Shown here: positions 43,260-52,443 of the stretch, piece by piece
Layout of the letters: every line of letters starts with the position of its first letter
Position numbering within the stretch: position 1 is the stretch's first letter
Assembly: GCF_028681615.1 (NCBI RefSeq)
Contig: NZ_JAQUHV010000005.1
Coordinates: 62,001 to 126,000 of the forward strand
Reading direction: 5' to 3'
DNA length: 64,000 bases
From: Sulfuricurvum sp.
Lineage (GTDB): Bacteria; Campylobacterota; Campylobacteria; Campylobacterales; Sulfurimonadaceae
Notes under the pieces: model-generated
What the model was told of the DNA's origin: nothing
The model's database searches: none
Seen by the model: the letters and a program-made list of their open reading frames with translations, nothing else
Made by a program: the position numbers and the translations under genes

Positions 43260-44681
43260 TTACTTCGATATACTCTCATACAGACGACTATACACTTTTG
43301 CGCTCTCAGACCAGGAGAAATCGCATTCCATGTTGTGGTTGGCAATCTCTTCAAATCTTTTCTTATCGATATAGAGCTCACACGCTTTTTGGACGGCTGA
43401 AAGAAGAGCGCGTGAAGCAGGCGTGTTAAATACGATTCCGTACCCAACCGAACTCCCCTCTTTGTAGTTTTCAAATTTTTTCACGGTATCGGCCAATCCG
43501 CCGACTCGATGCACTACCGGTAATGAACCGTATGCAAACGCAATCATTTGATTCAGCCCGCACGGCTCAAATAATGAGGGCATGAGGAGAAAATCACTCG
43601 CTGCATACATGCGGTGCGATAATGCTTCATCATATCCCACATGCAGACTGACATTTTTATGACTCTGTGCGATGGCATTTAACGCCGTGGAATACTCTTC
43701 TTCACCATCGCCTAAAATGGCGATATTGCATTCCAGCGCTGCCATTTTCGGGAGTGTTTCGATCAGCAGGTCGACCCCTTTTTGTCCGGTAAAACGACCG
43801 ATAAAAACAAAAAGCGGTTTCGTGGCCCCTTTAAGAGCGAACTGTTTTAGAATATCGCTTTTAGAAGACTTCTTCCCTTTGACATTTTTATACGTACTCA
43901 CCAGTGCAGTGTCACTCATAGGAGAAAAATGTTCCGGATCGATACCGTTGAGTATCCCTTGAAGTTTTCGGCTATGGAAGCTTAAAAATCCTTCCAAACC
44001 GCATCCGAATTCATGGGTCATAATCTCTTTTGCATAGGTAGGGCTGACGGTTGTAATAAAGTCGGCATATGCGATTCCCGCTTTCATGAAATTGACTTTG
44101 CCGTAGAATTCAACTGCATCCAGCGTAAAATAGCGGCTATCGACCCCTATCTGTTCCAAGACATCCGCTTCAAACACCCCTTGATATGCCAAATTATGGA
44201 TCGTATAAAGCGTTTTGGTCGGTATCATCGGATCTTCGCGTATCAATAATGCGGCCAAAGCACACTGCCAATCGTTGAGATGGAGGATGTCGTAGTGTTC
44301 ACTTCTAAGCAATGCAGCGATGATATGGGAAAAGAGTCCGAAGCGCAATGCATTGTCTTCATAACCGCACTCAGGCGGGCCGTAGAGATAATCACGTTCG
44401 CACAGCAACGGAGCATACACAAAACGGCACTCTACCCCTTCGAACAAACATCCGTATATCTCTATCGTATACTCTTCCCCACCCATCTCAATGTTAAAAG
44501 GTTCATGCAGCAGAGTGATATCATATTTATTCCGATCAATCGAGCGATACAAAGGTAGTATGACATGAACATCATACCGACTGCTTAAAGCCTTGGGAAG
44601 ACTGTGCGCTACATCTGCCAACCCCCCGGTTTTTGCAAATGGATAGACTTCGCTTGCCGCGAACAACACTCTTTTAGCCAT
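43260..44681 (-). CDS. glgA: Glycogen synthase, copy 2
   Basis: The 473-residue GT5 enzyme is clearly paralogous to, but distant from, the next gene. It shares F-A-K-T-G-G-L-A-D-V near 14-23, H-L-N-D-W-Q near 126, F-I-G-R-F-T-G-Q-K-G-V and E-P-C-G-L-N-Q-M-I-A-F-A-Y-G-S. All key motifs are kept, so it should be active; a different donor or a role in initiating new chains is possible. Its start overlaps the galT end by 8 bp. The pair points to early duplication or separate acquisition. Confidence 0.93.
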   Translation of the reverse strand: MAKRVLFAASEVYPFAKTGGLADVAHSLPKALSSRYDVHVILPLYRSIDRNKYDITLLHEPFNIEMGGEEYTIEIYGCLFEGVECRFVYAPLLCERDYLYGPPECGYEDNALRFGLFSHIIAALLRSEHYDILHLNDWQCALAALLIREDPMIPTKTLYTIHNLAYQGVFEADVLEQIGVDSRYFTLDAVEFYGKVNFMKAGIAYADFITTVSPTYAKEIMTHEFGCGLEGFLSFHSRKLQGILNGIDPEHFSPMSDTALVSTYKNVKGKKSSKSDILKQFALKGATKPLFVFIGRFTGQKGVDLLIETLPKMAALECNIAILGDGEEEYSTALNAIAQSHKNVSLHVGYDEALSHRMYAASDFLLMPSLFEPCGLNQMIAFAYGSLPVVHRVGGLADTVKKFENYKEGSSVGYGIVFNTPASRALLSAVQKACELYIDKKRFEEIANHNMECDFSWSESAKVYSRLYESISK

Positions 44682-45678
44682 GATTATCTCCTCGTAAAAG
44701 TTTTGCCGCCAATTCCGGTTCCACCGGATTGATCATCATCTCCGTACTGATTTCAAACCCGCCGAACCGATAGATTCTGGGCATTATTCGAACGATCAGA
44801 CGATGTGCGTCACATGCGTGTGATTCATCCCCTAACGGCGGTGTCGAAACCCAAAGGTTAAAGGCAAATTTGCTCAACTGCCCAGATAGTTTTTCCATCA
44901 CTGCAACAAGCAAAGATGCAAGTTCATCCAAATGTTCATCACTCACAGTATCGATCTGGCCGACACATTTTTTCGATCCGATCATAACCTCAAAGGGATA
45001 ACTGCTGGCAAAAGGACAAAAAGCGCTGAAGTCGCCCCGTTTTTCGATCATCCGTACCTCAGCTTCCTCCTCATCATTGATGATCGATTCCATTAAAGAG
45101 CGATTATAGTGCTGCATATACTCACGACTTCGACGGTAAAAATCACGCTGGGATTTTGGAACAAGCGGTAGTCCGATCAACTGCGTATGACAATGGCTTT
45201 GGGTTGAACCGGCATCGTAGCCTTCATTTTTAAAAAGGGAGATAAAGGTTATACGGTGATCGCGTCGTAAATCATCTACCCTTTGACGCAGTGTTTTAAG
45301 CCATGAGAGCATTTCATGATGATTCCATTGAGTCATTGAGAGATGATGCTTCGGGGTATCGATAATCACTTCATGCGCACCGAAGCCGTCCCAATACTCG
45401 AAAGTTCCGGCATGGTGTTGATGTGGTGCTTCGATTGCAACCGCTTTATAGAGGTTGGGAACGACCCGGGTTTGCCATCCCGGTTTATTACTGAGAGTGT
45501 CGGATTCGCGTATCGAAAAAATCTCTTTGGGAGTTGCAGATTCGTTTCCCTCGCAAAACGGACAAAAGAGCTCTGATGAACCTAATGCATCCGCATTGAT
45601 ATTATTAGGACGCTGAAGACGTTCGGGAGCAATAATGACATGGGTATCGTTCATGCGGTCATAACGTATTTCAGACAC
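44674..45678 (-). CDS. galT: Galactose-1-phosphate uridylyltransferase family protein
   Basis: The 334-residue protein of the HIT superfamily has a zinc-binding C-P-F-C near residues 39-42 and the active-site H-C-H-T-Q (H-x-H-x-Q) near 162-166, whose second histidine is uridylylated in GalT. It exchanges UMP/NMP between hexose-1-phosphates. In this operon it may link glucose-1-phosphate with nucleotide-sugar pools rather than galactose degradation, since no galK or galE is nearby. It overlaps both neighbours by 8 bp, so it is firmly inside the operon. Confidence 0.88.
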   Translation of the reverse strand: MSEIRYDRMNDTHVIIAPERLQRPNNINADALGSSELFCPFCEGNESATPKEIFSIRESDTLSNKPGWQTRVVPNLYKAVAIEAPHQHHAGTFEYWDGFGAHEVIIDTPKHHLSMTQWNHHEMLSWLKTLRQRVDDLRRDHRITFISLFKNEGYDAGSTQSHCHTQLIGLPLVPKSQRDFYRRSREYMQHYNRSLMESIINDEEEAEVRMIEKRGDFSAFCPFASSYPFEVMIGSKKCVGQIDTVSDEHLDELASLLVAVMEKLSGQLSKFAFNLWVSTPPLGDESHACDAHRLIVRIMPRIYRFGGFEISTEMMINPVEPELAAKLLRGDNHG

Positions 45679-47701
45679 GGGCTATCTCCAGTGTACCTTC
45701 TACACTCAATGAGGTATCGAAGTCAAAAACAAATGCAATACTAAGACCTTGAACACTCAGATCGAATCCTTGTTCGCTTTGAGACAGTGTCTGAAGTTGA
45801 AAATAGTGGGCATTAAAAGGTTTATCCATACGGAAGGTGATTTTTTTCTTTAAAACAGTATCGATCATCTCAAAGCTTTGGATATGTTCGATACTTCCAT
45901 TTTCTTCAAGCGGTATACCGTTGATCCGTAGCATATCATAATCGGAAAAATGGAAATTATGCTCCATCACATACGCAAATCTCCCTGTCGCCTCACTCTC
46001 CAACGTCATTGTAAAATCAATGGTATCCGCACCGAATGAAAAATTCTTGGTTAGCTTTGTATTCGCTTTCGTGTCGTTGTACAATCCGCCGTTACGCACA
46101 AATGTGATGTGGTTTTTACCCATAGAGGATTCAAAAGGCTGATTGGCAAAATCACCGTACTCACGGAAATTGCAATGACGGAACGACTCACTGTTAAAAT
46201 GTTCATCACTGATATGATCGATAAACGAATTTTTCAAATACCAATCGTAGATGATGGCATCACGAAGCGAATCGTCGAATGAAGCGCTGGCATGATGGAT
46301 CGTATCAATCCCCTCTTCTACGGGAGCCGATTTTTCACGCGGTGCTTCAAACAATCGCTTGTGGTATGCCTCTTTACGTCGGGTCAAAGTATTTTGATAA
46401 TTGAAACACTTATCCCGAATATCAAGTTCCACAAGCTGTCCCCCGTGCGTTGCATCGAAACGGGAAATCAGTTTTGATGTGACCGACTTATATTTCGGAT
46501 AACCGTCGAGTTCGTTGGTATCACTGACCAATACTTTTTTCTTACCGTAGCGGATATTTTCACACTCGATAAGATAGGTATATGCGTTGTCCCGCAAATT
46601 AGGGAGATAAAGTCCTCCGAACACCCCATGCCAGAGCGAATCATTTGTTTGGGCTTTATGCAAAGGGAGTTCAAAATCCCCCTCTCCCGCATGAAACGCA
46701 CGGGATAGTTCGATGGTCCGTTTGTGCAATCGGTTGGATTCGGGATATTTTACAAAAAAGTTTTTCCACGTTCCCCCTTTGAGAAACTTTACCCCTTCAC
46801 GCTCGTAGCGCTCCAGTCCCATCTCCTCTTTCAATGCTTCAAGAGCCAGCGCATCGTCGGCTTTTAGACTCCATTCGCCCATCTCGTAATACGAAACATT
46901 CGGCAGATAGGCAATACCGCGAGGATGATGGGACTTGAAATACTCGCCGTAATGGCGTGTTTCAATCGACTCATCGGCCAATACCGTTTGGACAAATTTT
47001 TGCAGCCACCCTTTTTCATAGACCCACTCATGCGTTCCTGGCCACATACCGAATTTTTCCGCATCATCAAAAATAATTGCTGCCGAATCGTTCTCACGGT
47101 TATACGATTTGATTGCGCGAATAGCACTCTCGACGTTTAAAAACGGTATTGCATAGCGGAGTTTTTGACTGATCGGGAAAAGTCCCATCGGAACTCCGCC
47201 CTCTTCACTCATGAAGTAACCGTCCAATACCTCTTTCTCAAATCCGGCACATTGAAAATGGTAATCATCCATCACCGTATATTTGATTCCGGCACAGTCC
47301 AGATCGGGGATCAAAGCAGACTCCCATACCCGTTCGGTAAGCCATGACCCTTGCGGAGCTTGTGAAAACCGCTCTTTGATCGAATCGTTCAACCGTCCTA
47401 TCTGCGCTACCCGGTCGTCTGAGGGGATGACACTCAGAATCGGTTCATAATACCCCGCACTGAAAAATTCAATGCTCCCATTTTTTGCGAGCATGACTAT
47501 TTTCTTATACAGTGAGGGACGCAATTGCTCTATTCGTTCCATCAGCCAACCGCTGCAATGAACCGAAAATTTAAATTCGGGATATCGGCTCATCACCTCG
47601 AAAAACGGTTCATAGCAGGTTTTTATCCCCAGTTCGATAACCCATTCAAAATTATCCACAGGCTGATGCATATGGATCCCAAACAGCAATGATGTCTTCA
47701 T
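45671..47701 (-). CDS. GH57 alpha-glucan transferase/amylase
   Basis: The 676-residue protein of glycoside hydrolase family 57 shows region 1 H-M-H-Q-P at 10-14, the catalytic glutamate segment W-L-T-E-R-V-W-E near 120-127, D-D-Y-H-F, and the acid segment D-D-A-E-K-F-G-M-W-P. The C-terminal half is beta-rich, as in DUF1925/DUF1926 of 4-alpha-glucanotransferases. It probably disproportionates maltodextrins or trims glycogen. There is no signal peptide, so it acts in the cytosol. It lies 8 bp after another GH57 gene and overlaps galT. Confidence 0.9.
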   Translation of the reverse strand: MKTSLLFGIHMHQPVDNFEWVIELGIKTCYEPFFEVMSRYPEFKFSVHCSGWLMERIEQLRPSLYKKIVMLAKNGSIEFFSAGYYEPILSVIPSDDRVAQIGRLNDSIKERFSQAPQGSWLTERVWESALIPDLDCAGIKYTVMDDYHFQCAGFEKEVLDGYFMSEEGGVPMGLFPISQKLRYAIPFLNVESAIRAIKSYNRENDSAAIIFDDAEKFGMWPGTHEWVYEKGWLQKFVQTVLADESIETRHYGEYFKSHHPRGIAYLPNVSYYEMGEWSLKADDALALEALKEEMGLERYEREGVKFLKGGTWKNFFVKYPESNRLHKRTIELSRAFHAGEGDFELPLHKAQTNDSLWHGVFGGLYLPNLRDNAYTYLIECENIRYGKKKVLVSDTNELDGYPKYKSVTSKLISRFDATHGGQLVELDIRDKCFNYQNTLTRRKEAYHKRLFEAPREKSAPVEEGIDTIHHASASFDDSLRDAIIYDWYLKNSFIDHISDEHFNSESFRHCNFREYGDFANQPFESSMGKNHITFVRNGGLYNDTKANTKLTKNFSFGADTIDFTMTLESEATGRFAYVMEHNFHFSDYDMLRINGIPLEENGSIEHIQSFEMIDTVLKKKITFRMDKPFNAHYFQLQTLSQSEQGFDLSVQGLSIAFVFDFDTSLSVEGTLEIARV

Positions 47702-47709
47702 ACTTTCTC

Positions 47710-49701
47710 CTATATAAACCAGTCGTTTGTAAAGTGTTCATCCAGTTCAAGGACTAAAAATCCGTTTGCAGGCATCGTCTGGATCACAGTTTCTTCCTGC
47801 AGCAATTCAAACCGTAAATGCAATGAAGTATTTGCATCAAAAAATTCGCGTGAGAGTGAAAATTCCAAACGGTTTCGAACACTCTTCGGTTCAAGTATTA
47901 TACGTTGCTCTGTTTCTTGAATGGTTACAGCGACTTGCATATCACGTGAACCGGTAACAAGTCCGACAAATGCCGCATAGAGGGATGTGTCGTCATAGCC
48001 ATAGTAAATAATATCAATAGGGCCGCGTATTCGATCCATTGTCGAAAAGCCCCCTCGCTCATCGATAACACCGCATCCGACCCACTCGAAAAAGGGGCTG
48101 TTTGGGTTACCGATGAGCGGGGAAATCATGTTATGCGGTTTTCGGGTTGTGGGTTTTAATGCTGCATCCGAAATGATCGTATCCCATAAATGCGATGGTA
48201 TCTCTCTCCCCATCAAACGATAAATCTGTATTAAATGTTCTCGAAACAATGCATCAAATTCTAATGAAAACTCCGTGAAATGATCTTCACCATACCACCA
48301 AAACCAGTCACTGCACTCCGATGCAAGCAAATGGTACCGAATCTCTTCCGATATTTTGTTATTGATGCCGTACTGTTCCACAGCTCTGCGTGTTTCGAAG
48401 ATAAGTTCCCACGCACGATTTTTTTCAGGATGTCCTACCCATGTATCGAACGTTCCGTGTATCCAGCTTCCGGGAGTGATATGATCTAACACCGTAATTT
48501 TGGATTCGCGTGACACCTCGTCCAACGTCGCGGTTTTACACCATGAGACAGTGGACAATGCTCCATACAAACCATTGAAAAAATCCAATCCGTTATTGGG
48601 ATAGAATTCCCATGCATTTTCCCCGTCTACTATGACAAAAATATGGGGGGTTTTTTCTCGAAGCGCGATCTGATGAAGGGCCTCCATAAAATGGCTGCCC
48701 GCTTTCGACCCTTCCATATGACGATACTCAAATCCGATCAGATCACTTAGCCCATGGTCACGAAAAGCGATTGTAACTCCATCGAATTTGTAAGGCTTAT
48801 AATGAGATGATGGCGAATTGTTTTGAAGAGTACGATGCAATATCGCTTCATCCGTTGCAATCCATTTTATCCCGAATTCTTTATACAAAGCAATACTTTT
48901 CTCATCGACCGCACCTTCAGCCGGCCAAAAACCGCTCGGTTTGCATTGAAATACACTCTCATACAATGCAATCGAGCGTGCCACATGCTCGCGTGCGTCT
49001 TCGACCAGAGGAAAAGCGGTCGCAGGCAGCTGTGTTGCCGGATTGGCGCGTGAGCCGTTCTCCATATCGATCAACAACGGCAATATCGGGTGGAAATAGG
49101 GAGTCGTTGAAACGGATATAATCCCTTTTCGCTGCAGATCGGCATATAACGGCAATATCTCTTGGACAAAACCGCTCAGTGAATCAAGCAACGCTTTTTT
49201 GTCCCCTTGCGTGTAGCCTTGTTTGTTCAAAAATAAGGTTTTGACACGATCATTTTGGGTTCGGAGATAATTTCCACACCAAGCGAGGAAAAACACCACT
49301 TCTAAATCAATCAGCTCTTCGTCCGAAAAAACTTCCAGATAATACAATTCACTATAGCGTTCTATCGGACGTACCATCGTCTCAAATTGCGTTGAGGTGC
49401 AGAGTTTAATAACCCATTCTCGCTCACTTATACTTAAATCGCCAGGATGCTTCATCCATAATGCAAGAAAAGCATCATATTTTAAAGGTTCACTATAAAG
49501 ACGAAGCTGTTCGATCAATGAAGCACTGAGATTGAATGTTGACTTGAGGCCCGGATAGAGGCTCATCAACCACGGCATTTCATAATAATCTTTAATAGCG
49601 TGTAAAAATACCCAAGGCATTTTCATAACCCCGTCGCTCCCCCTGTAATCGGGCTGATGCATATGCCAGAAAAAAGAGAGACTAAGGGGTTGAGTTTCCA
49701 T
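47710..49701 (-). CDS. GH57 glycoside hydrolase (amylopullulanase-like)
   Basis: The 663-residue GH57 enzyme has the H13-M-H15-Q-P-D-Y-R start of the amylase/amylopullulanase branch, the G-F-W-P-A-E-G region near 258, I-A-T-D-E-A near 282, and V-D-G-E-N-A-W-E near 373. The C-terminal ~130 residues form a separate beta-sandwich-like part (D-I-I-Y-Y-G-Y-D-D). Likely substrates are alpha-1,4 and perhaps alpha-1,6 bonds of glycogen. No export signal is seen. Its ATG shares one base with the stop of the preceding nucleotidyltransferase gene (TAATG). Confidence 0.88.
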   Translation of the reverse strand: METQPLSLSFFWHMHQPDYRGSDGVMKMPWVFLHAIKDYYEMPWLMSLYPGLKSTFNLSASLIEQLRLYSEPLKYDAFLALWMKHPGDLSISEREWVIKLCTSTQFETMVRPIERYSELYYLEVFSDEELIDLEVVFFLAWCGNYLRTQNDRVKTLFLNKQGYTQGDKKALLDSLSGFVQEILPLYADLQRKGIISVSTTPYFHPILPLLIDMENGSRANPATQLPATAFPLVEDAREHVARSIALYESVFQCKPSGFWPAEGAVDEKSIALYKEFGIKWIATDEAILHRTLQNNSPSSHYKPYKFDGVTIAFRDHGLSDLIGFEYRHMEGSKAGSHFMEALHQIALREKTPHIFVIVDGENAWEFYPNNGLDFFNGLYGALSTVSWCKTATLDEVSRESKITVLDHITPGSWIHGTFDTWVGHPEKNRAWELIFETRRAVEQYGINNKISEEIRYHLLASECSDWFWWYGEDHFTEFSLEFDALFREHLIQIYRLMGREIPSHLWDTIISDAALKPTTRKPHNMISPLIGNPNSPFFEWVGCGVIDERGGFSTMDRIRGPIDIIYYGYDDTSLYAAFVGLVTGSRDMQVAVTIQETEQRIILEPKSVRNRLEFSLSREFFDANTSLHLRFELLQEETVIQTMPANGFLVLELDEHFTNDWFI

Positions 49702-52208
49702 TACGCTCTAGACCACTCCTCGATTTTTGCCGTATACAGTTGCACGTAATGTTCTCCTCTTTCATTATTTTTCGCCTGGATCGTGAGATTCAAAGAATCG
49801 TTGTATTGATCCGGAATCATCAGAACCCAATCATCGGTATCGAACCATATTTTGACTCCATCGAGTGTAGAAGATTCTTTTCCTTTCGAGTCTTCGAGGA
49901 ACTTGCGCATCATTTTGCCTTTTAATGCCTGCGTACACGGAAGCTGAATCGTTGTATAGAAAAAATGAGGCAATGATTTGATAATTTCAGAAAGTTTTAC
50001 ACCGTGTGCTACGATCATCTCCAAGATTTTAAGCGTTGCATACATCGAATCTCTGTGGGTTGCAAATTCGGTAAAGGTAAAATTCCCCTCTCCCGTTGCG
50101 ACCAAATCATACGTCTTCATTTTTGATGCTTTGAAATTCGCATATTGTCCCCGTTCAATCTCAAGGTGATCAAAATAAACAATATCTGCTGCCCATGTCG
50201 GGAGGAAAACTCTCATTTTCTTTCCGGATGCTTTTGCTTCCATGTTGAGCAAACTTAACACTACATACAATGATGTTTGTTTGGTAAGCAAAACACCCTC
50301 ATCACTGATGATATCAATACGTTGTCCATGCGGGAAAAGGACGAATCCTGCATCCAGTTTAAGTGCCCGAATTACGGCTCCTATATCATCATACGAGCGT
50401 TTTGCCGTATTATTGATGTTCGCCAGCCGCTGTTCATCTTCATAGGCGTTAAACATAATGTGTTCAACACCCAAGTCATTTAATATGGTTGGGAAGACTT
50501 CTGATGCCAATCCATGCATCACATCTACTGCAATACGGCAATCAAGACATTTAAAACGATGTGACTGCAATACAGTTTCCATCCCTTTTTTATATTCATG
50601 ATATTCACGTTTATGATCAAGAGGAAAAATCTGTCCTATTTGAGTGTAGTCAACACGACGAAACGTCTCTTTGAAAAATGCTTTTTCTATTTTTTTCGCG
50701 ACATCATTATTGATACGCAACGCTTCATTGTTATAAAAAGTAATAACGGTACTCGTCGGATCATCGAGTTTTTGATTGAAATGGACTCCGGCAGTGTAAT
50801 TTTCATGAAACGAAAGGCTGCACCGCATGACGGCAGAAGGGATAGCATTATAATCAACAACATCGACTCCGGACGAAAGGAGCCCCCCTAAAAACGCCCG
50901 TTTCAACATTCTAGAACTTTTATCGTAATGGCGGGAAACCAACACGGTAGAGCCGACTGGAAGCTGTGCTCCGAACGATTCAGCCAGTTTGGTCGCCATT
51001 TCACATGAGAGTTCAATGTTTGATTTTCCGATAACCATCCCGTGTTCAAAAATTGAATTTTTGTATTTGCTTCCCAGAATAAGACTACGGCTTACAATTG
51101 CGGCATCTTCAATAACTTTGTTCGGCCAGATAGTGACGTCTTTTTCGATCGTCACCAACTCTCCGACTTCACACCCTTCCGCTAGGATCAATCCCGATTT
51201 AGCGGTCACATTTTTACCGATTTTATTGTAATTACAGATAACACAGCCGTCTAGCTTGGCATTTTTCCCGATCTCAACATCGTCCCATATTACACTGTTC
51301 GCGACTTTAGAAGAACTCCCGATTGTGACGTTATTGCCGATAACGACATTACTCAGTTTCGTTCCCCGTTTTACCGTTACATTTTTTCCGATCACTACGA
51401 TACCGACTACTTCAACACTTTCATCCAACGTATTGTCTTCTTCGCAAATCAACACACCATCGAGATATTTTACTGCTTCTCCGCCAAGTTCAAATTTTAT
51501 TTTTCCACTCAGGATATCCTCATATACATCACGGTAACTTTCAGGATTTCCTACGTCACGCCAATACCCTTGGGCATATCCGGCCATCAAATCGATCCCT
51601 TTTCGCATCAATAATGGGAACAAATCTTTCGCAAAATCAAAATTTTCATTTTTTGGGATATAGTCTAAAATCTCAGGTTCGATGATATAGATACCTGTGT
51701 TGATCGTATCACTAAAAACTTCTCCCCAGCTCGGCTTTTCGAGGAACTTTTCTATTTTTCCCTCTTCATTCGCTATGACAACACCAAATTCCAGAGGATT
51801 CTCAACCGATGTGAGCGTAATGGTCAATTTTGATTGTTTGGATTTATGATAATCAAAAATTTTCTGAAAATCGAAATCCGTTACCAAATCGCCGCTGATA
51901 ATGATAAAGTTTTCATTTCCGATATATTCTTCTGCCTTTTTAACCGCACCGGCCGTTCCGTAATCGTCATCCGGAATGACATAAGTAATATCAATTCCCC
52001 ACTTGCTTCCGTCTTGGAAATAATCTTTGATAACGTCTGGTTTGAAATAGAGGAGGATAATGAACTCTTTGATTCCCAAATTCCGCAAACTCACTATAGT
52101 ATGTTCCATCATCGGACGGTTCATAATCGGTAACATCGGTTTAGGGATAGAATTTGTAAGCGGCTGAATACGTGTACCGAATCCGCCAGCCATGACGACA
52201 GCTTTCAT
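49701..52208 (-). CDS. Sugar nucleotidyltransferase fused to a degenerate phosphohexomutase domain
   Basis: The 835-residue protein starts with a nucleotidyltransferase domain (1-235; G-G-F-G-T-R near 9-14 and a K-P-M-L-P loop), as in mannose- or glucose-1-phosphate nucleotidyltransferases. A left-handed beta-helix of hexapeptides (about 250-375) comes next, then a phosphomannomutase-like region (380-835). In that region the phosphoserine loop T-A-S-H-N-P is replaced by G-V-H-F-N-Q and the metal loop D-G-D-x-D-R by F-P-H-G-Q-R, so mutase activity is unlikely. As first gene of the glycogen operon without glgC, it may supply the NDP-glucose donor. Confidence 0.85.
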   Translation of the reverse strand: MKAVVMAGGFGTRIQPLTNSIPKPMLPIMNRPMMEHTIVSLRNLGIKEFIILLYFKPDVIKDYFQDGSKWGIDITYVIPDDDYGTAGAVKKAEEYIGNENFIIISGDLVTDFDFQKIFDYHKSKQSKLTITLTSVENPLEFGVVIANEEGKIEKFLEKPSWGEVFSDTINTGIYIIEPEILDYIPKNENFDFAKDLFPLLMRKGIDLMAGYAQGYWRDVGNPESYRDVYEDILSGKIKFELGGEAVKYLDGVLICEEDNTLDESVEVVGIVVIGKNVTVKRGTKLSNVVIGNNVTIGSSSKVANSVIWDDVEIGKNAKLDGCVICNYNKIGKNVTAKSGLILAEGCEVGELVTIEKDVTIWPNKVIEDAAIVSRSLILGSKYKNSIFEHGMVIGKSNIELSCEMATKLAESFGAQLPVGSTVLVSRHYDKSSRMLKRAFLGGLLSSGVDVVDYNAIPSAVMRCSLSFHENYTAGVHFNQKLDDPTSTVITFYNNEALRINNDVAKKIEKAFFKETFRRVDYTQIGQIFPLDHKREYHEYKKGMETVLQSHRFKCLDCRIAVDVMHGLASEVFPTILNDLGVEHIMFNAYEDEQRLANINNTAKRSYDDIGAVIRALKLDAGFVLFPHGQRIDIISDEGVLLTKQTSLYVVLSLLNMEAKASGKKMRVFLPTWAADIVYFDHLEIERGQYANFKASKMKTYDLVATGEGNFTFTEFATHRDSMYATLKILEMIVAHGVKLSEIIKSLPHFFYTTIQLPCTQALKGKMMRKFLEDSKGKESSTLDGVKIWFDTDDWVLMIPDQYNDSLNLTIQAKNNERGEHYVQLYTAKIEEWSRA

Positions 52209-52236
52209 AAGAGTTCCTTCGTGCGTAAAGTAATCT

Positions 52237-52263
52237 GTTCAGCCAATACTGTATCGGCTGAAC
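52237..52263 (-). promoter_or_regulatory. Hairpin in the leader of the glycogen operon
   Basis: Perfect arms GTTCAGCC/GGCTGAAC (8 bp) with an 11-nt loop lie 29 nt before the start codon at 52208. No T run follows on the minus strand, so it is not a plain terminator. It may be a regulatory RNA structure or a protein-binding site. Confidence 0.5.
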
Positions 52264-52279
52264 CATTTTAGTCCTCGAT

Positions 52280-52298
52280 ATTAACATATTGAGTTAAT
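52280..52298. promoter_or_regulatory. Inverted repeat ATTAAC-N7-GTTAAT upstream of the glycogen operon
   Basis: Six-bp arms are separated by 7 bp in the AT-rich 235-bp region between the histidine kinase stop and the glycogen operon. It lies 72 nt before the start codon, a fitting place for an operator. No convincing -35/-10 pair could be fixed beside it. Confidence 0.35.
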
Positions 52299-52443
52299 CT
52301 TTTGATACTAATGCTTAATCATAACATACGTTCGACACAAATTATTACATTATTATCACTGAACTTTCTCAGAAACGATTATATTGAAAAAATAGTCTGT
52401 TTCATAACGATTCTACTCAATAATTTAATCCTAAAATCATTCG

